A stretch of DNA of 64,000 nucleotides from Plasmodium relictum (GCF_900005765.1 NC_041687.1:744001-808000), one strand, 5' to 3'; numbered from the stretch's first letter, positions 23,846-34,808 are shown. A program made the numbers and translations. Notes: generated from the sequence alone by a model not told the origin.

Positions 23846-26800
23846 ATGAAAACTAGAAAAATTTCGGAATTAAAGAAAATAAAAAAAAAAAAGAAAAAAA
23901 ATATAATTGATAATAATTTAAAAGAATTTTATAAAAATAGTGAAAATAATATTACTGAAAAAATTGAAACCGAAAAAATGGATACAAAAGATAAGAAAAT
24001 TTCAAAAAGTACAGAAATACATGAAATCTATATGAAAAATTCAACAACTAAAAAAAAACAGTTAGAAAAAAATTTAAGAAATTTAGAAAAATTTAAGATT
24101 TTAAATGAAAATAAAAATGAAGAAAATAATAATATTAACATAGATATTAACAAAATAAAAGAAATAAAAAATTTTTTTAATAAAAAAAATGATATGTATA
24201 AAAATAAAAAAAGAAAAAATTCTCAGGAAGTTATTTCAGTCAAATTCAATGAATTCAAAATAGATAAGAAAAATTTTTATGAAAACAAAAAAAAAAATAG
24301 TGAAAATGATATAAAAACTCGAAATTCATCAAAGAATATTCTAAAAAAAAAAATGGTCGAAAATGTTGAAAAGGAAAATAAAATACTGCGTAAGTTATTG
24401 ATAGAAAAAAATATAATTGAAGAGAACCTATCCAATAATTTAATAGAAATACATAAAGAAAAATTGACTAACGATGAAAGAAGATTGAAGAATTATGTGT
24501 TCTCTAAAATGACTGAAAACGAAAAATCAAAAAAAAAAAAAGATATTATGATGAAAAAAAAAAGAAATAAAAAATTTAAGTTAACGGAAATTAGAAGGTA
24601 TATAGATACAAAAAAAAAAGAGAAAAATTTAATTGAAGATGATATATTTAAAAATATTGATGAAATAAATGAGAATATAAAAAATAAAATAGAAATAAAT
24701 AAATTAAATAAAATCAAATATAATCATGATATTGAAAAAAAAAAAAAAAATGAAAAAAATAAAAAAAAAATAACTGATAAGATTGTTGATGTAAAAAGTG
24801 AAAATAATAGCATGTATGGAAAAGAAAAGGGAGAGAAAAAAAAAAAAAAAGGAAATTTAATAGACAAAAAAAATGATGAAACAAATAATACAAAAATTAA
24901 TAAAATTTTTAAATCTTTGAGAAAACAAATTAGAAGTAAGAATAAAAAATTAAACTTCATTGAAGGTTCAAAAATGAAAAATATAAAAAATAATAATAAT
25001 ATTAATGGAGAAATAAACTTAAATATAATTAAACCAATTTTAGATAATAATGAAAATGAATTGCATTTGATAAATAAAAATGATATTGATATCAAAAACG
25101 GTTTAAATACAAAAAAGAGTGAATTATTAAACTTGAAAATTTTTTTAAGAGAAAAGAATAAAGCTAATGAGGAAGAAGATCAAAAAGAGAAAATTATTGA
25201 TAAGAGAAAACAATATCAATTAAAGATAGATGATGAAAAAGACAACAGTGAAATGGGAAATAATGAATTAGATAAATTATATAAAAAAATTAATAAAAGG
25301 AAAATAAAAAAAGAAACTGAGGAAATCTTCAAATATGAGCAAGATAATAAAATTGTTAAATTAATTTCTATTTCAAAAGATATTTCAAAAAATAATATAA
25401 TTATAAATAATGACACGCATAAATCTAAATATCTAGACAATGGAATAAAAAGCAAATTAGAAAAGTTAAAAAATTCTCATAAGAAAAAAAATAAAAAAAA
25501 AATATATAGTTTAAATTTTGAGGATTTGTCTGTAAATGATATTGAAAAAAGGAGTGAGAAAAAAAATATCATAAAAGAAACTAAAGAAAACGAAATAGAA
25601 GAAGAAAATACAAAATTAAAAAGAAAGGAGATTGTTAAAAAGAAGAGTGCTACATATAAAGAAAATAACGAAAAAAGTAAGAAAAAGGGTAATAAAGAAG
25701 AAGATAATGAGAGGAAAAGTTTTAATTATCAAATTAAAAATATTTTTAAAGAAATAAATACAAGAAATAATAAGAAGCAAAGATTACAAGGGAATACTGT
25801 TCAAAATATAAATAAAAGACCAAAAAAAAATAGTAATATTCTAAATAAAAGCAATTCTTTAATTGAAAATATACAAAATTTAATATCAAAAAATGAAAAT
25901 AATATTTTGACATTTGTTTCATTAGAAAATGAAACGAAAAAATATAGTGGGAATATTAAAAACATTAGTAAAATAAAAGAAATAATTAATGCTAAATCAA
26001 AGAAAGAAGTCAAAAAGGTAAATTTTAAAAGTAAAAATATTAATAAAAAAGAAAAAGAAATAGAGAAAAGAAATAGAAAAGAAATAGAAAAAGAAAAAGA
26101 GAAAGAAAAGGAAAAAGAAAAGGAAAAAGAAAAGGAAAAAGAAAAGGAAAAGGGGAAAAAAAAAGAGCGAAGTATAAAAATATATTCACAAAAAAAAAGA
26201 AAAATAAATGAAAAAAGAAATTCCTTTTTTGAAAAATCAAAAAAAAATGCAAATATGAAGCAAAAAGAAGTAAATGGAGAAATTGAAGAAAAAAATGAGG
26301 GAAGAGTTATCCATAAACAATTAAAGACAAAAAAAGAGATAGAAAGAGGAAAACAGAAAGAAACAGAAAAATCCAAAAGTCAGGAGAGAGTTGCAGAGAG
26401 AGTAATAGAGAAAAAAAAGAAGAAAAACGAAAAGGAAATTGAAGTGATACCTGAAAAAGAAGTAAAAAAAGAGAAGGAAGTAGAACAAAAAGAAAATGAG
26501 GATGAAGAAAAACAAGGAGAAGAAAGAGAAAAACTAAGTGAAGGAGAAGGAGAAAAACAACAAGAGAGAGAAGAAAAAAAACAAGATCAAGAAGAAAAAG
26601 GATATGAAGAATTAGAGCAAGAAAGAGAAAAAGAGAGAGAAGAAGAAGTAATAGAATCAGAAGAAAGAGAAGTTGAGATGGAACAAAAAGAAATAAAGCA
26701 AGAAAAAGAGGATGAAGAGAAAGATGCTGAAGAAAATGAAGAAATATCAAAAGAAAAGAAACAAAAAGAACAAGAAAAGGAAATAAAAAAAGGAGAAGTA

Positions 26801-28516
26801 AAAAGAGAGGAAATAGAAAAAAAAGGAGATGATGAAAAAGAAGAAAAAGATGAAGAAGAAAAGGAAAAGAAAGAAAAAGAAAAAGAAAAAGAAAAAGGTG
26901 AAGAATATGATGTAGTGGAAACAGAAAAGGAAGAAGTAAAACTAAAGAAAAAAGTACAAGAAGAAGAGGAAGAGGAAGAGGAAAAGGAAGAAGAAAAAGA
27001 AAAAATTGAAGAAGAAAAGGAAGAAGAAAAAGGAGAAGTAAAGACAAAGGAAAAAATACAAGAAGAAGAGAAAGAAAAAGATGAATCTGGGGAAGAAGAA
27101 AAAAATGATGAAGTAGAAGAAGAAAAGGATGAAGTAGAAGAAAAAGATGAAGAAAAAGAAGAGGGAGCTGAAGAAGAAGAAGAAGAAGAAGAAAAAGAAA
27201 AAAAAGAAAAAGAAAAAGATGAAGTAAAAGAAAAAGAGGAAGAAAATGAAGAAAAAGAAAAAGATGAAGTAAAAGAAAAAGAGGAAGAAAATGAAGAAAA
27301 AGAAAAAGAAAATGAAAAAGATGAATCTGGGGAAGAAGAAGAAAAAAATGATGAAGTAGAAGAAGAAAAAAATGATGAAGTAGAAGAAGAAAAGGATGAA
27401 GAAGTAGAAGAAGAAAAGGATGAAGAAGTAGAAGAAGAAAAGAGTGAAGAAGTAGAAGAGGAAAAGGATGAAGAAGTAGAAGAAGAAAAGAGTGAAGAAG
27501 TAGAAGAGGAAAAGGATGAAGAAGTAGAAGAAGAAAAGGATGAAGAAGTAGAAGAGGAAAAGGATGAAGAAGTAGAAGAAGAAAAAAGTGAAGAAGTAGA
27601 AGAGGAAAAGGATGAAGAAGTAGAAGAAAAAGAAAAAGAAGAAGAAAAAGACAAAAAGGAAAGGAAAAATCAAGATGATATAGATGAAGAAGATGAGATG
27701 GAAGAAAAAGATGAAGTAGAAGAAAAAGATGAAGTAGAAGAAAAAGATGAAGTAGAAGAAAAAGATGAAGTAGAAGAAAAAGATGAAGAAAAAGAAAAAG
27801 AAGAAATAGAAGAAAAAGAAATAGAAGAAGAAGAAGAAGAAAAAGAAGAAGAAAAAGATGAAGTAGAAGAAGAAGAAAAGAAAGATGAAGTAGAAGAAGA
27901 AGAAAAGAAAGATGAAGTAGAAAAAGAAGAGAAGAAAGATGAAGTAGAAAAAGAAGAGAAGAAAGATGAAGTAGAAAAAGAAGAGAAGAAAGATGAAGTA
28001 GAAGAAGAAGAAGAAGAAGAGGAAGATAAGAAAGATGAAGTAGAAAAAGAAAAAGATGAAGTAGAAGAAGAAGAGAAAGAAAAAGAAGAGAAAGCTGAAG
28101 AGGAAGTAAAAGAAAAAGAAAAGGAAGAGAGAAAAAAAGATGAAGCTGAAGAAGAGGAAGAAGATGTAGAAGAAGAAGAAACAGAAACTGAAACAGAAAC
28201 TGAAACAGAAACAGAAACAGATACAGAAACAGATGATGAAGAAATAGAAAAAAAAGAAATTGAACATAAAAAAAAAAAAGAGAAAAGGGAAAATGAAATT
28301 ACACAAAATGATGAAATAGAACAAGAAATAAAGGAAAAAGAACAACAAAAAAATAGAAAATCAAATGATGAAGAGGATAAAGAAACAGAAAGAGATGATA
28401 TAAGTAATGAAAAAAGAGAAAAGTCAGAAGAAGGGCTAACTGAAGGGATGAAAGAAGATAATAAAAAGCAAGAAAATCAAAATAAAGAAACAAAATATGA
28501 AGAAAAAAACATATAA
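23846..28516 (+). CDS. Very large Lys/Glu-rich repeat protein, unknown function
   Basis: This single open frame has 1556 codons. The first 700 residues are Lys/Asn/Ile-rich and non-repetitive (for example KISKSTEIHEIYMKNSTTKK). From about residue 740 the protein is nearly all Lys, Glu, Asp and Val: first EKEK repeats, then 8-residue units of the type DEEVEEEK, 6-residue DEVEEK units, 9-residue KKDEVEKEE units and a TE dipeptide run near residue 1450. There is no signal peptide, membrane segment or export motif at the N-terminus, so an internal, perhaps nuclear or cytoskeletal, protein is likeliest. I do not recognise a family. From memory P. falciparum has no gene of this kind between RRS1 and RPL35. 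Reading continues in the same frame past the stop with further stops, suggesting a shortened or decaying gene. Confidence 0.75.
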   Translation: MKTRKISELKKIKKKKKKNIIDNNLKEFYKNSENNITEKIETEKMDTKDKKISKSTEIHEIYMKNSTTKKKQLEKNLRNLEKFKILNENKNEENNNINIDINKIKEIKNFFNKKNDMYKNKKRKNSQEVISVKFNEFKIDKKNFYENKKKNSENDIKTRNSSKNILKKKMVENVEKENKILRKLLIEKNIIEENLSNNLIEIHKEKLTNDERRLKNYVFSKMTENEKSKKKKDIMMKKKRNKKFKLTEIRRYIDTKKKEKNLIEDDIFKNIDEINENIKNKIEINKLNKIKYNHDIEKKKKNEKNKKKITDKIVDVKSENNSMYGKEKGEKKKKKGNLIDKKNDETNNTKINKIFKSLRKQIRSKNKKLNFIEGSKMKNIKNNNNINGEINLNIIKPILDNNENELHLINKNDIDIKNGLNTKKSELLNLKIFLREKNKANEEEDQKEKIIDKRKQYQLKIDDEKDNSEMGNNELDKLYKKINKRKIKKETEEIFKYEQDNKIVKLISISKDISKNNIIINNDTHKSKYLDNGIKSKLEKLKNSHKKKNKKKIYSLNFEDLSVNDIEKRSEKKNIIKETKENEIEEENTKLKRKEIVKKKSATYKENNEKSKKKGNKEEDNERKSFNYQIKNIFKEINTRNNKKQRLQGNTVQNINKRPKKNSNILNKSNSLIENIQNLISKNENNILTFVSLENETKKYSGNIKNISKIKEIINAKSKKEVKKVNFKSKNINKKEKEIEKRNRKEIEKEKEKEKEKEKEKEKEKEKEKGKKKERSIKIYSQKKRKINEKRNSFFEKSKKNANMKQKEVNGEIEEKNEGRVIHKQLKTKKEIERGKQKETEKSKSQERVAERVIEKKKKKNEKEIEVIPEKEVKKEKEVEQKENEDEEKQGEEREKLSEGEGEKQQEREEKKQDQEEKGYEELEQEREKEREEEVIESEEREVEMEQKEIKQEKEDEEKDAEENEEISKEKKQKEQEKEIKKGEVKREEIEKKGDDEKEEKDEEEKEKKEKEKEKEKGEEYDVVETEKEEVKLKKKVQEEEEEEEEKEEEKEKIEEEKEEEKGEVKTKEKIQEEEKEKDESGEEEKNDEVEEEKDEVEEKDEEKEEGAEEEEEEEEKEKKEKEKDEVKEKEEENEEKEKDEVKEKEEENEEKEKENEKDESGEEEEKNDEVEEEKNDEVEEEKDEEVEEEKDEEVEEEKSEEVEEEKDEEVEEEKSEEVEEEKDEEVEEEKDEEVEEEKDEEVEEEKSEEVEEEKDEEVEEKEKEEEKDKKERKNQDDIDEEDEMEEKDEVEEKDEVEEKDEVEEKDEVEEKDEEKEKEEIEEKEIEEEEEEKEEEKDEVEEEEKKDEVEEEEKKDEVEKEEKKDEVEKEEKKDEVEKEEKKDEVEEEEEEEEDKKDEVEKEKDEVEEEEKEKEEKAEEEVKEKEKEERKKDEAEEEEEDVEEEETETETETETETETDTETDDEEIEKKEIEHKKKKEKRENEITQNDEIEQEIKEKEQQKNRKSNDEEDKETERDDISNEKREKSEEGLTEGMKEDNKKQENQNKETKYEEKNI
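26086..26153 (+). repeat. 12-base GAAAAGGAAAAA-type repeat encoding EKEK
   Basis: About five tandem copies alternate GAAAAG and GAAAAA and are in frame with the host protein. The mix of AAA and AAG Lys codons gives a 12-base rather than a 6-base period. Confidence 0.85.
27330..28240 (+). repeat. Block of nested coding minisatellites (24, 18, 27 and 6 base units)
   Basis: A 24-base unit encoding DEEVEEEK or SEEVEEEK runs at about 27385-27620. An 18-base unit encoding DEVEEK runs at about 27714-27785. A 27-base unit encoding KKDEVEKEE runs at about 27880-28000. A 6-base unit encoding TE runs at about 28180-28235. All keep frame. The closeness of copies suggests recent slippage or unequal crossover. 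Confidence 0.85.
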
Positions 28517-29377
28517 GAATCATTTGAAGAAATAAATAAAGAAAATTATGAGAAAAAAAAAATACGGAGAAAAAGTGAATTTGGAAAATATAAAAAACAA
28601 GGAGAAGAAATAGAAGATACTACATATAAAAAAAATGATAATGAATAAAATGAACAATGAAAAAAAAAGAAAAAAAAAGAAAAGAGAGTAAAAAATATTA
28701 AACAGTGTGTTATTAAAAGAAATAGAAGTAGAAAATTTTAAACAAAAATATATAAAATAAATAGAAGAAAAAGCAGAAAATATTAAAAGTAATGAAAAAA
28801 AGGAATAAATAATAAAAAAAAAAGAAATAGAAAGAGAAGAAAATGAAAAAATAAAAGTAAAAAAGGATGAAAAAACGAATGAACATATTAATACATATAA
28901 CAAGGAAAAATAAAAAAAGAAAGTAATGACTTCAAAATAGATGAGAAAAAGGGAAAAAATGAAAATGAATGTTTTATAAATAAAAATAAGATAGTTGAAT
29001 TATGTGATTCTAAAGACTCTTGAAGAAAAAAACAATTCTGAAAATTAATCATAATAAAAAATAATACGAATGCAATTAATTTTGATTGTTGTAATAATAA
29101 AGCTCAAGGTAACTCTAAAATAAATGAAGATGGTGATTCAGAAAATTCCGAATGCATCATTTTTAATTTATCCCTTAAAAACATAGATAATAATAATAAT
29201 GCTCATAATAAAGATAGTTTTCAAAATTTCCTCGAAAACATAAAGCTTATATCAGCAGAAGAAAAAAAGAATCTTTATAAAAATTTAGAAGACAATTTAG
29301 TTAATAAAAATAAAAGTGTAGAAAACTTAATACAAGAGAGTATTCCTAATAATGAAAATACTTATATAAAAGATTAA
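28517..29377 (+). pseudogene. Decayed 3' extension of the K/E-rich gene
   Basis: Directly after the stop at 28514-28516 the same frame continues with coding-like composition for 42 codons (SFEEINKENYEKKKIRRK and on) before the next stop. Between about 28640 and 28915 the coding signal moves to another frame with several stops, then returns to the first frame at about 28922 (SNDFKIDEKKGKNENE). A final stretch of 110 open codons, 29042-29374, in that same frame reads NNKAQGNSKINEDGDSENSE, later LISAEEKKNLYKNLEDNL, and ends at a TAA at 29375-29377. That stretch has ordinary mixed amino acids, unlike intergenic DNA here. I count roughly a dozen stops and two or more frame changes. No GT donor explains them as introns. 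Assembly error in homopolymers remains an alternative. Confidence 0.65.
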
Positions 29378-31127
29378 AATATTTTAAATAAAAGTTTATT
29401 TGAAAACATTTATAAAAACTAAATATACCTAAAAGAAAAAATGTAACTGTAAAAATAGTGTTGAAATAATATCATTCATAAATTAAGATCTAATAATTAT
29501 TTTTGTACCTTTGTGCTTTTATAAAAATTATAAATAAATATATATAATTCTTTAAAACTAATCAATAAAAATATTAATTTTATTTTCTATCCCTTTTACT
29601 TAAATTTGAATTAATTTGTCCCCATGTCTTATTTTTAATAATATTTTAAATTTGAATCAGAAAGAGAAAAAAATCGTTAATATAGTTATTAAAACAGCTT
29701 ATATATATTTAAATATATATAGATAAAAATATGCAAAAGAAGAAAAAAAACAAAAAAAAAAAAGTAAAATTTTACTATTTATTATCATAAAAAATCATAA
29801 ATGAGTTTATTAAATAGGATATTACTGCCATTTACTTTTTTTTTTTTTTTTTTTTTGCATATCATTATTATAATAATCATTTTTATATGCATTGTCAAAC
29901 TTGTTAATTTATTAAAACTTTTTTTTTTTTATTTATTTTTATAACATTTAACTTAAAACATCTTGTGTTTAGTAAATTTTTTATATTAAACAGATTTAAA
30001 AAATACATATTGTTACTCTTTTTGAAAGATAATGTACATCAAGAATAATAATTTAATAAAAAAAAAAAAAAAATTAGCTTTTCATATTGTTTTTCGTAGT
30101 CAAATTAGTATAATTATAATTTGATCAAAGATACATAATTATTACAAGAATAAAATTCTTTTAAATAGAATACACATATATTTTTCTTTTAAAGTATAAC
30201 ACTCAAAAAAACAATGCCTAAATTGTATTTTTATTTTCTTTACTACTAAAGATATAGAATCTATCTTCAAAAAAAAAAGTTCATTTTCAATTGGATTATG
30301 AGAAATTTCATAATAGAATATATATACATAGATTAAATAATTACATGTATTTGATTTTTTTATTCCCTTACTTTGTTTCTTATATGTATATTTTGATAAA
30401 TTATATATTTATTCATTTTATTTTATCTTCTTTTTCTTTTAGTTTGTTATTCTTTTCATAAATACAAAAAATAGCAATAGTATATAACATTGGTTAAAAA
30501 GAAGAAAATTCATTATTTTTTATTTTTTATTATTTATTTTTTTTGTTTTTTTTAATTTTCTTATGTTATATATGTGTATTCCTAAAAAACTTATAAACTT
30601 CACTGATTTTTTAAAAATAATTGTATGTTAAAATATATATATAATATTTTTCTATTAATCTATTTTATTTTTTTTAAATTATAACATTTTAAGAATATGT
30701 TTTCTTATGAATTTGTTTATTGAATAAAAAAGAAAAATTGATAATTTATTTTAATTGAACAAGTATGTAAATATTTTAATGAAATATTTAAAATTTTTTT
30801 TAAGATATTAATATTAAGGGATTAAAGGGTATTTTTTGAAATTTTATACTCGTTCATATATATTAAAAATTAAAAATTTTGTAACAAAAAAAAAAAAAAA
30901 AAAAATAAAATAACAAAAATAACAAAAATAAAAAAAAAGGATAAATTATAAAAGGAAGAATATTTAATAATTAAACTTTATCAATTTTTTTTTTCCCTTA
31001 ATATTTGTATTTATTTAAAATTCTTTTATTATTTAAATAAATAATTAAGAAGTTTTATAATTTTGTTTGATATTAATATTTGATTTTATACAAATTTAAT
31101 AAAAAATTTTAAAGAACACTAGTAAAA
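29378..31127. promoter_or_regulatory. Intergenic region upstream of RPL35
   Basis: Both flanking genes are on the plus strand, so the right part should hold the RPL35 promoter and leader. I see only T- and A-rich tracts, with no open frame of coding character. Confidence 0.45.
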
Positions 31128-31868
31128 ATGGTAAATCCTCCAAAAGAAAAAAAGAAATATATATAAATATATTATTGTATATATGTGAATAGAAAATATT
31201 TTTTTATTTATTTATATACCTTTTTATAAATAATCTTTATTAGTAAAAATGTACCTATATATATATATATACAAATAAATAATCATGTATGTGAAAAATT
31301 TACAGAGTAATGTAAAGGCTTTCGAATTAAGAACATTAAAAAAAAAGGAGTTATTGGAAAAGTTAGAAGAATTAAAAAAAGAATTAAGTGGTTTAAGAAT
31401 AAGTAAAGCTATTGGAAACTCAGCTAAAAATTCTAAAATACATTCTGTCCGAAAAAGTAATATAAAAAAATTTTTTTTTTTTTTAATATTAATCTTTTAT
31501 TTACTTTTATGATCTTTAATTTTGTTATTATTTTCTTTTTTTTAAATACTCATTATTTGTATATTTTTTTAAAAGATGTTGCAAGAGTTTTGACTGTTTA
31601 TAACCAAAAAAAAAAAATGGAATTGAAGAAAAAATATAAAAACAAAAAATTTAAACCTTATAATTTAAGAAAAAAATTGACAAAAAATAAAAGACTTCAA
31701 TTAACTGAACAACAAAAAAATGCAATGACACTAAGGTACTTATAAGAAATATTATAAATAATTTTATATTTTTATTATGTTTATTTTTTTTTCTTTTTTG
31801 TTTACAGAGAAAAAAAAAAATCTTTAAATTTCCCCAAAAGAAAATATCTTGTAGTATATAAGGAATAA
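31128..31868 (+). CDS. RPL35: 60S ribosomal protein L35 (uL29), four exons with an ATG-only first coding exon
   Basis: Predicted coding exons are 31128-31130, 31306-31456, 31576-31735 and 31808-31868, giving 124 residues, the normal length for eukaryotic L35. The first coding exon is just the ATG, followed directly by a GTAAAT donor; the acceptor at TTTACAG gives M-SNVKAFELRTLKKKELL. The uL29 core is clear: ELKKELSGLRISKAIGNSAK, then NVARVLTVYNQKKK and KKFKPYNLRKKLTKNKR. The last exon adds the basic tail (FPKRKYLVVYKE). The protein sits at the exit-tunnel rim of the large subunit. Readings that begin inside the first intron are not the real start. Confidence 0.95.
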
Positions 31869-32038
31869 TCAATTTTTAATTAGAAATTTTATATAATTTT
31901 TTTATTTTTCATTATTTTTTGAAAAAATATTTATAATTTTTTTTTTTTTTAATTTCTATTACGGAAAATAACTTTGTAAACTCACAAAAGAAGAAAATTA
32001 TTATGTATTAAAAATCCTGTTAAAATAACATTTAAGGA

Positions 32039-32069
<31 letters not shown>

Positions 32070-32546
32070 TGATAACAAATATAAATAATACAAAATAGAG
32101 TAAAAATTAAAACTATTGTTTTTTTTCTTATTTCACACCTTTTATAAATACATAAATAGCAAAATTTGTTCAACCAAAATAATTAGTAGCTTAAATTATG
32201 AATATTTTTAAAATATAATAACTATAAAGGAAATATATAAATTATAATATTTAATTAAAATATTTATTGATTGGAAATTATGCAATGAATTATTGTTTTA
32301 TAATTAGAAAACATTATATTTTATTCTATTGAATTAAAAGATTAAAAAACTAATATAATTATAATTTTAAAAATTTATGAATAAAAATAATAGAAATGTA
32401 AAAATTAATATTGTGTTATTTTACAAAAAAAAAAAAAAAAAAAGCAGTTAGGGTGTCTTTTTATGTTGATATAAAAGATATAACTGAAAAAAATATATTA
32501 ATAATGATAAACGCTATTAATGTTATTACAATTAAAAAAACAAAAA
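31869..32546. other. Convergent intergenic region
   Basis: RPL35 and the seven-exon gene end toward each other here. A TA run lies at about 32040-32066. I see no further coding sequence; a 91-codon plus-strand frame overlapping its right edge is the shadow of the neighbouring minus-strand last exon. Confidence 0.5.
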
Positions 32547-32934
32547 TTATGTTAACATTTGCGGATCATCATAAAAAGCCCATACATTACTTTTATTTTC
32601 TCCTTTATATATTCTTTTGTTTTTGTCATTTTCATATATATAATCATACTTTCCAAATACTAATCTTCTTTGCTGCAGGATTTTAAAGAAGAAAGTGTTG
32701 CATATATAGTGATATTCAATAAAATTATGTTTAATGCATATATTAATGTTTTTAAGATATATGTAGAATAATTTAAAAAAATATGTGAATAAAATTTTTT
32801 TAATATCTTATTAAGAAAAAATATATTATATATGTTATAATAAATTACATATCCAATTTTTGAAAAAGGAATGTTACAATGCCTTATGGATACAGGTTTA
32901 TCTATTGAATCAATCCAATGCTAAAAAAAAAAAT

Positions 32935-32969
<35 letters not shown>

Positions 32970-34173
32970 AATAATAATATAATAATTAGAAAAAAGAGGG
33001 TTATCATGAAGAAATAATCTTACCTCACTAATAAGTGTTACTTTAGCTCCAGGGTAATGTTTATTAATTAAAAATCTTTAAGAAAAAAAAGAAATTTTAA
33101 ATATTAAAAAACATAAGAAATTATTTTTAAGTAATAAAAATAAAAGATCAAAATTATTTTTAATACCTTAAATAGTTTTTTATACCATGAAAATGATTTA
33201 GATATCCATTATACTTAAAGGCAAAATGTGCTCTTTTAGCACCCATCAATGTACAAATTCCTAAACCCTTTATAATAATTAAAAAAAAAAATATATATAT
33301 ATATATATTTATGTAATAGTTTAAAATTATAAAATAATTTATAGAAGAAATATAATAAATGAACCATAGTTGTAAATGAAAAAATAATAAATATATGTTA
33401 AATAAGCTTTTTTTATAATAATATAATTTTTTTCGTTGTTTTGTTTTAGTATTATACATTTCCTTGATCAAATATATTGAGAACTTTTTTAATTTTGTCG
33501 ACTTCCTTCATATCAATATCTCTTTCACCAAAAACCATTTCAATAGGTGTATGACTTTAAAAGTTAAAAATTATCATAAATATTTTTTTATATTTAAAAG
33601 TAATATATATACATAAATTTTTAATTTAATTGAAAAAAGAAAAAATATATATTTACTCTTAATCACTTTAATAATATTATTATTTTCTTTTTCTTTTTTT
33701 CTTTTTTTTTACACATCATCCGTTCTTCCTGTTCCCATTTCGTCAACCTTAAATAAATAACCAATTTCTGGTATTTTATAGCTGTTGAAGAAAAAAAAAA
33801 AAAATACTTTATCAATTTTATTGTTAAATATATTTTTTAAAAAACATCAAAAAATAAAATAAATTTACTTATTTTGACTAATATTAGTGCTAATAACATA
33901 ATCAAAATCTTGTCCTTTTCTTAATTCACCATATTCAAAATTTGGATAAATTTTAGGTCTCCTCAATTTAAATGGTGAATCATCATATATAGGATAACCC
34001 CATAAATATGTTTGTACATTTTTTGATTTTTTGAAGTTTATGTTTTTTGTATTCCATTTTTTTTGATTTATTATGAACAAATAAAAATTTTTTCTATTTT
34101 TAATTAATATAAAATTTATACTTAATTTAAAAAAAAATATAATAAATAAAAAAATAATTACTATTTTAATCAT
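32547..34173 (-). CDS. Secretory-type protein of unknown function, seven exons
   Basis: Predicted exons in transcript order are 34173-33869, 33781-33713, 33554-33458, 33267-33167, 33075-33024, 32920-32849 and 32672-32547, giving 273 residues. All junctions are GT-AG and keep phase, and the product is of uniform non-repetitive quality, which supports the model. Residues 1-20 are strongly hydrophobic (a signal peptide or anchor), then Lys/Asn-rich to about residue 50, as in apicoplast leaders. The body has conserved-looking blocks: TYLWGYPIYDDSPFKLRRP, PEIGYLFKVDEMGTGRTDDV, TPIEMVFGERDIDMKEVDKI, GLGICTLMGAKRAHFAFKY and NKHYPGAKVTLISEHWIDSI. I do not recognise the family. A plastid or secretory location is an inference from the leader. 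Confidence 0.8.
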
Positions 34174-34808
34174 ATTTTAATAAATAGAATATATAATCAA
34201 AACATTCTTTAGGAAAAAAAAATTACATACAAAAAAATGTGAACTATATAAATAAAAAAAAAAATAATCTAAAAAAAATATATAAACAAAAATTTTGTCA
34301 AATATACATATAATTATTATTATATATCATTCGTTTCTTTTTATTTAAAAAAAAAAATACTTCAAAAAAAAATAAACATAACAATATATTAAAAGTTCTA
34401 TTTATTTTTTTTCTTTATAATGAATGAAAAAAAAAAAAAAATTCAGATATTAAGAAGAAAAACACATGATTTGTGTAATTAAGAACAATTTTTTAAAAAA
34501 ATAAAAATTTGTATTTTTTTCTTTTTTTTACAAATTATAGAATTTAAAAGAGAAAAACAGAAAAAGTATAGAATAAAATAGTTAAAATACAATGAATAAA
34601 TAGTATTTTAAAAGAGCAATAAAGAAGAAAAAGTTAAAAAATATATATATATTTTTACATACTTTAATAAAAACGTAATTTTTACTCTTGTAGAATTTAA
34701 ACATTTTATATGTATATATATATTTTATTTTATTTTATTTTATTTTATTTTATTTTATTTTATTTTATTTTATTTTTTTTTACTTGATATAACAATACGT
34801 TTATAAAC
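34174..34808. promoter_or_regulatory. Divergent intergenic region
   Basis: Two genes start outward from this 635-base gap, so it should hold both promoters. The TTTTA repeat in its right part lies within about 30 bases of the plus-strand ATG. Confidence 0.45.
34721..34775. repeat. (TTTTA)n pentanucleotide microsatellite
   Basis: About eleven near-perfect copies of the TTTTA unit lie immediately upstream of the ATG at 34809 and end in a T run. The tract probably falls in the 5' leader. Confidence 0.95.

Noticed and set aside
26307-28348. Long minus-strand frames rich in Phe, Leu and Ser opposite the K/E-rich gene
   Set aside because: Purine-only coding strands leave the other strand free of stops in several frames; the products are low-complexity artefacts.
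32411-32686. 91-codon plus-strand frame after RPL35
   Set aside because: It overlaps the last exon of the minus-strand seven-exon gene, which has far better coding quality and splice phase.
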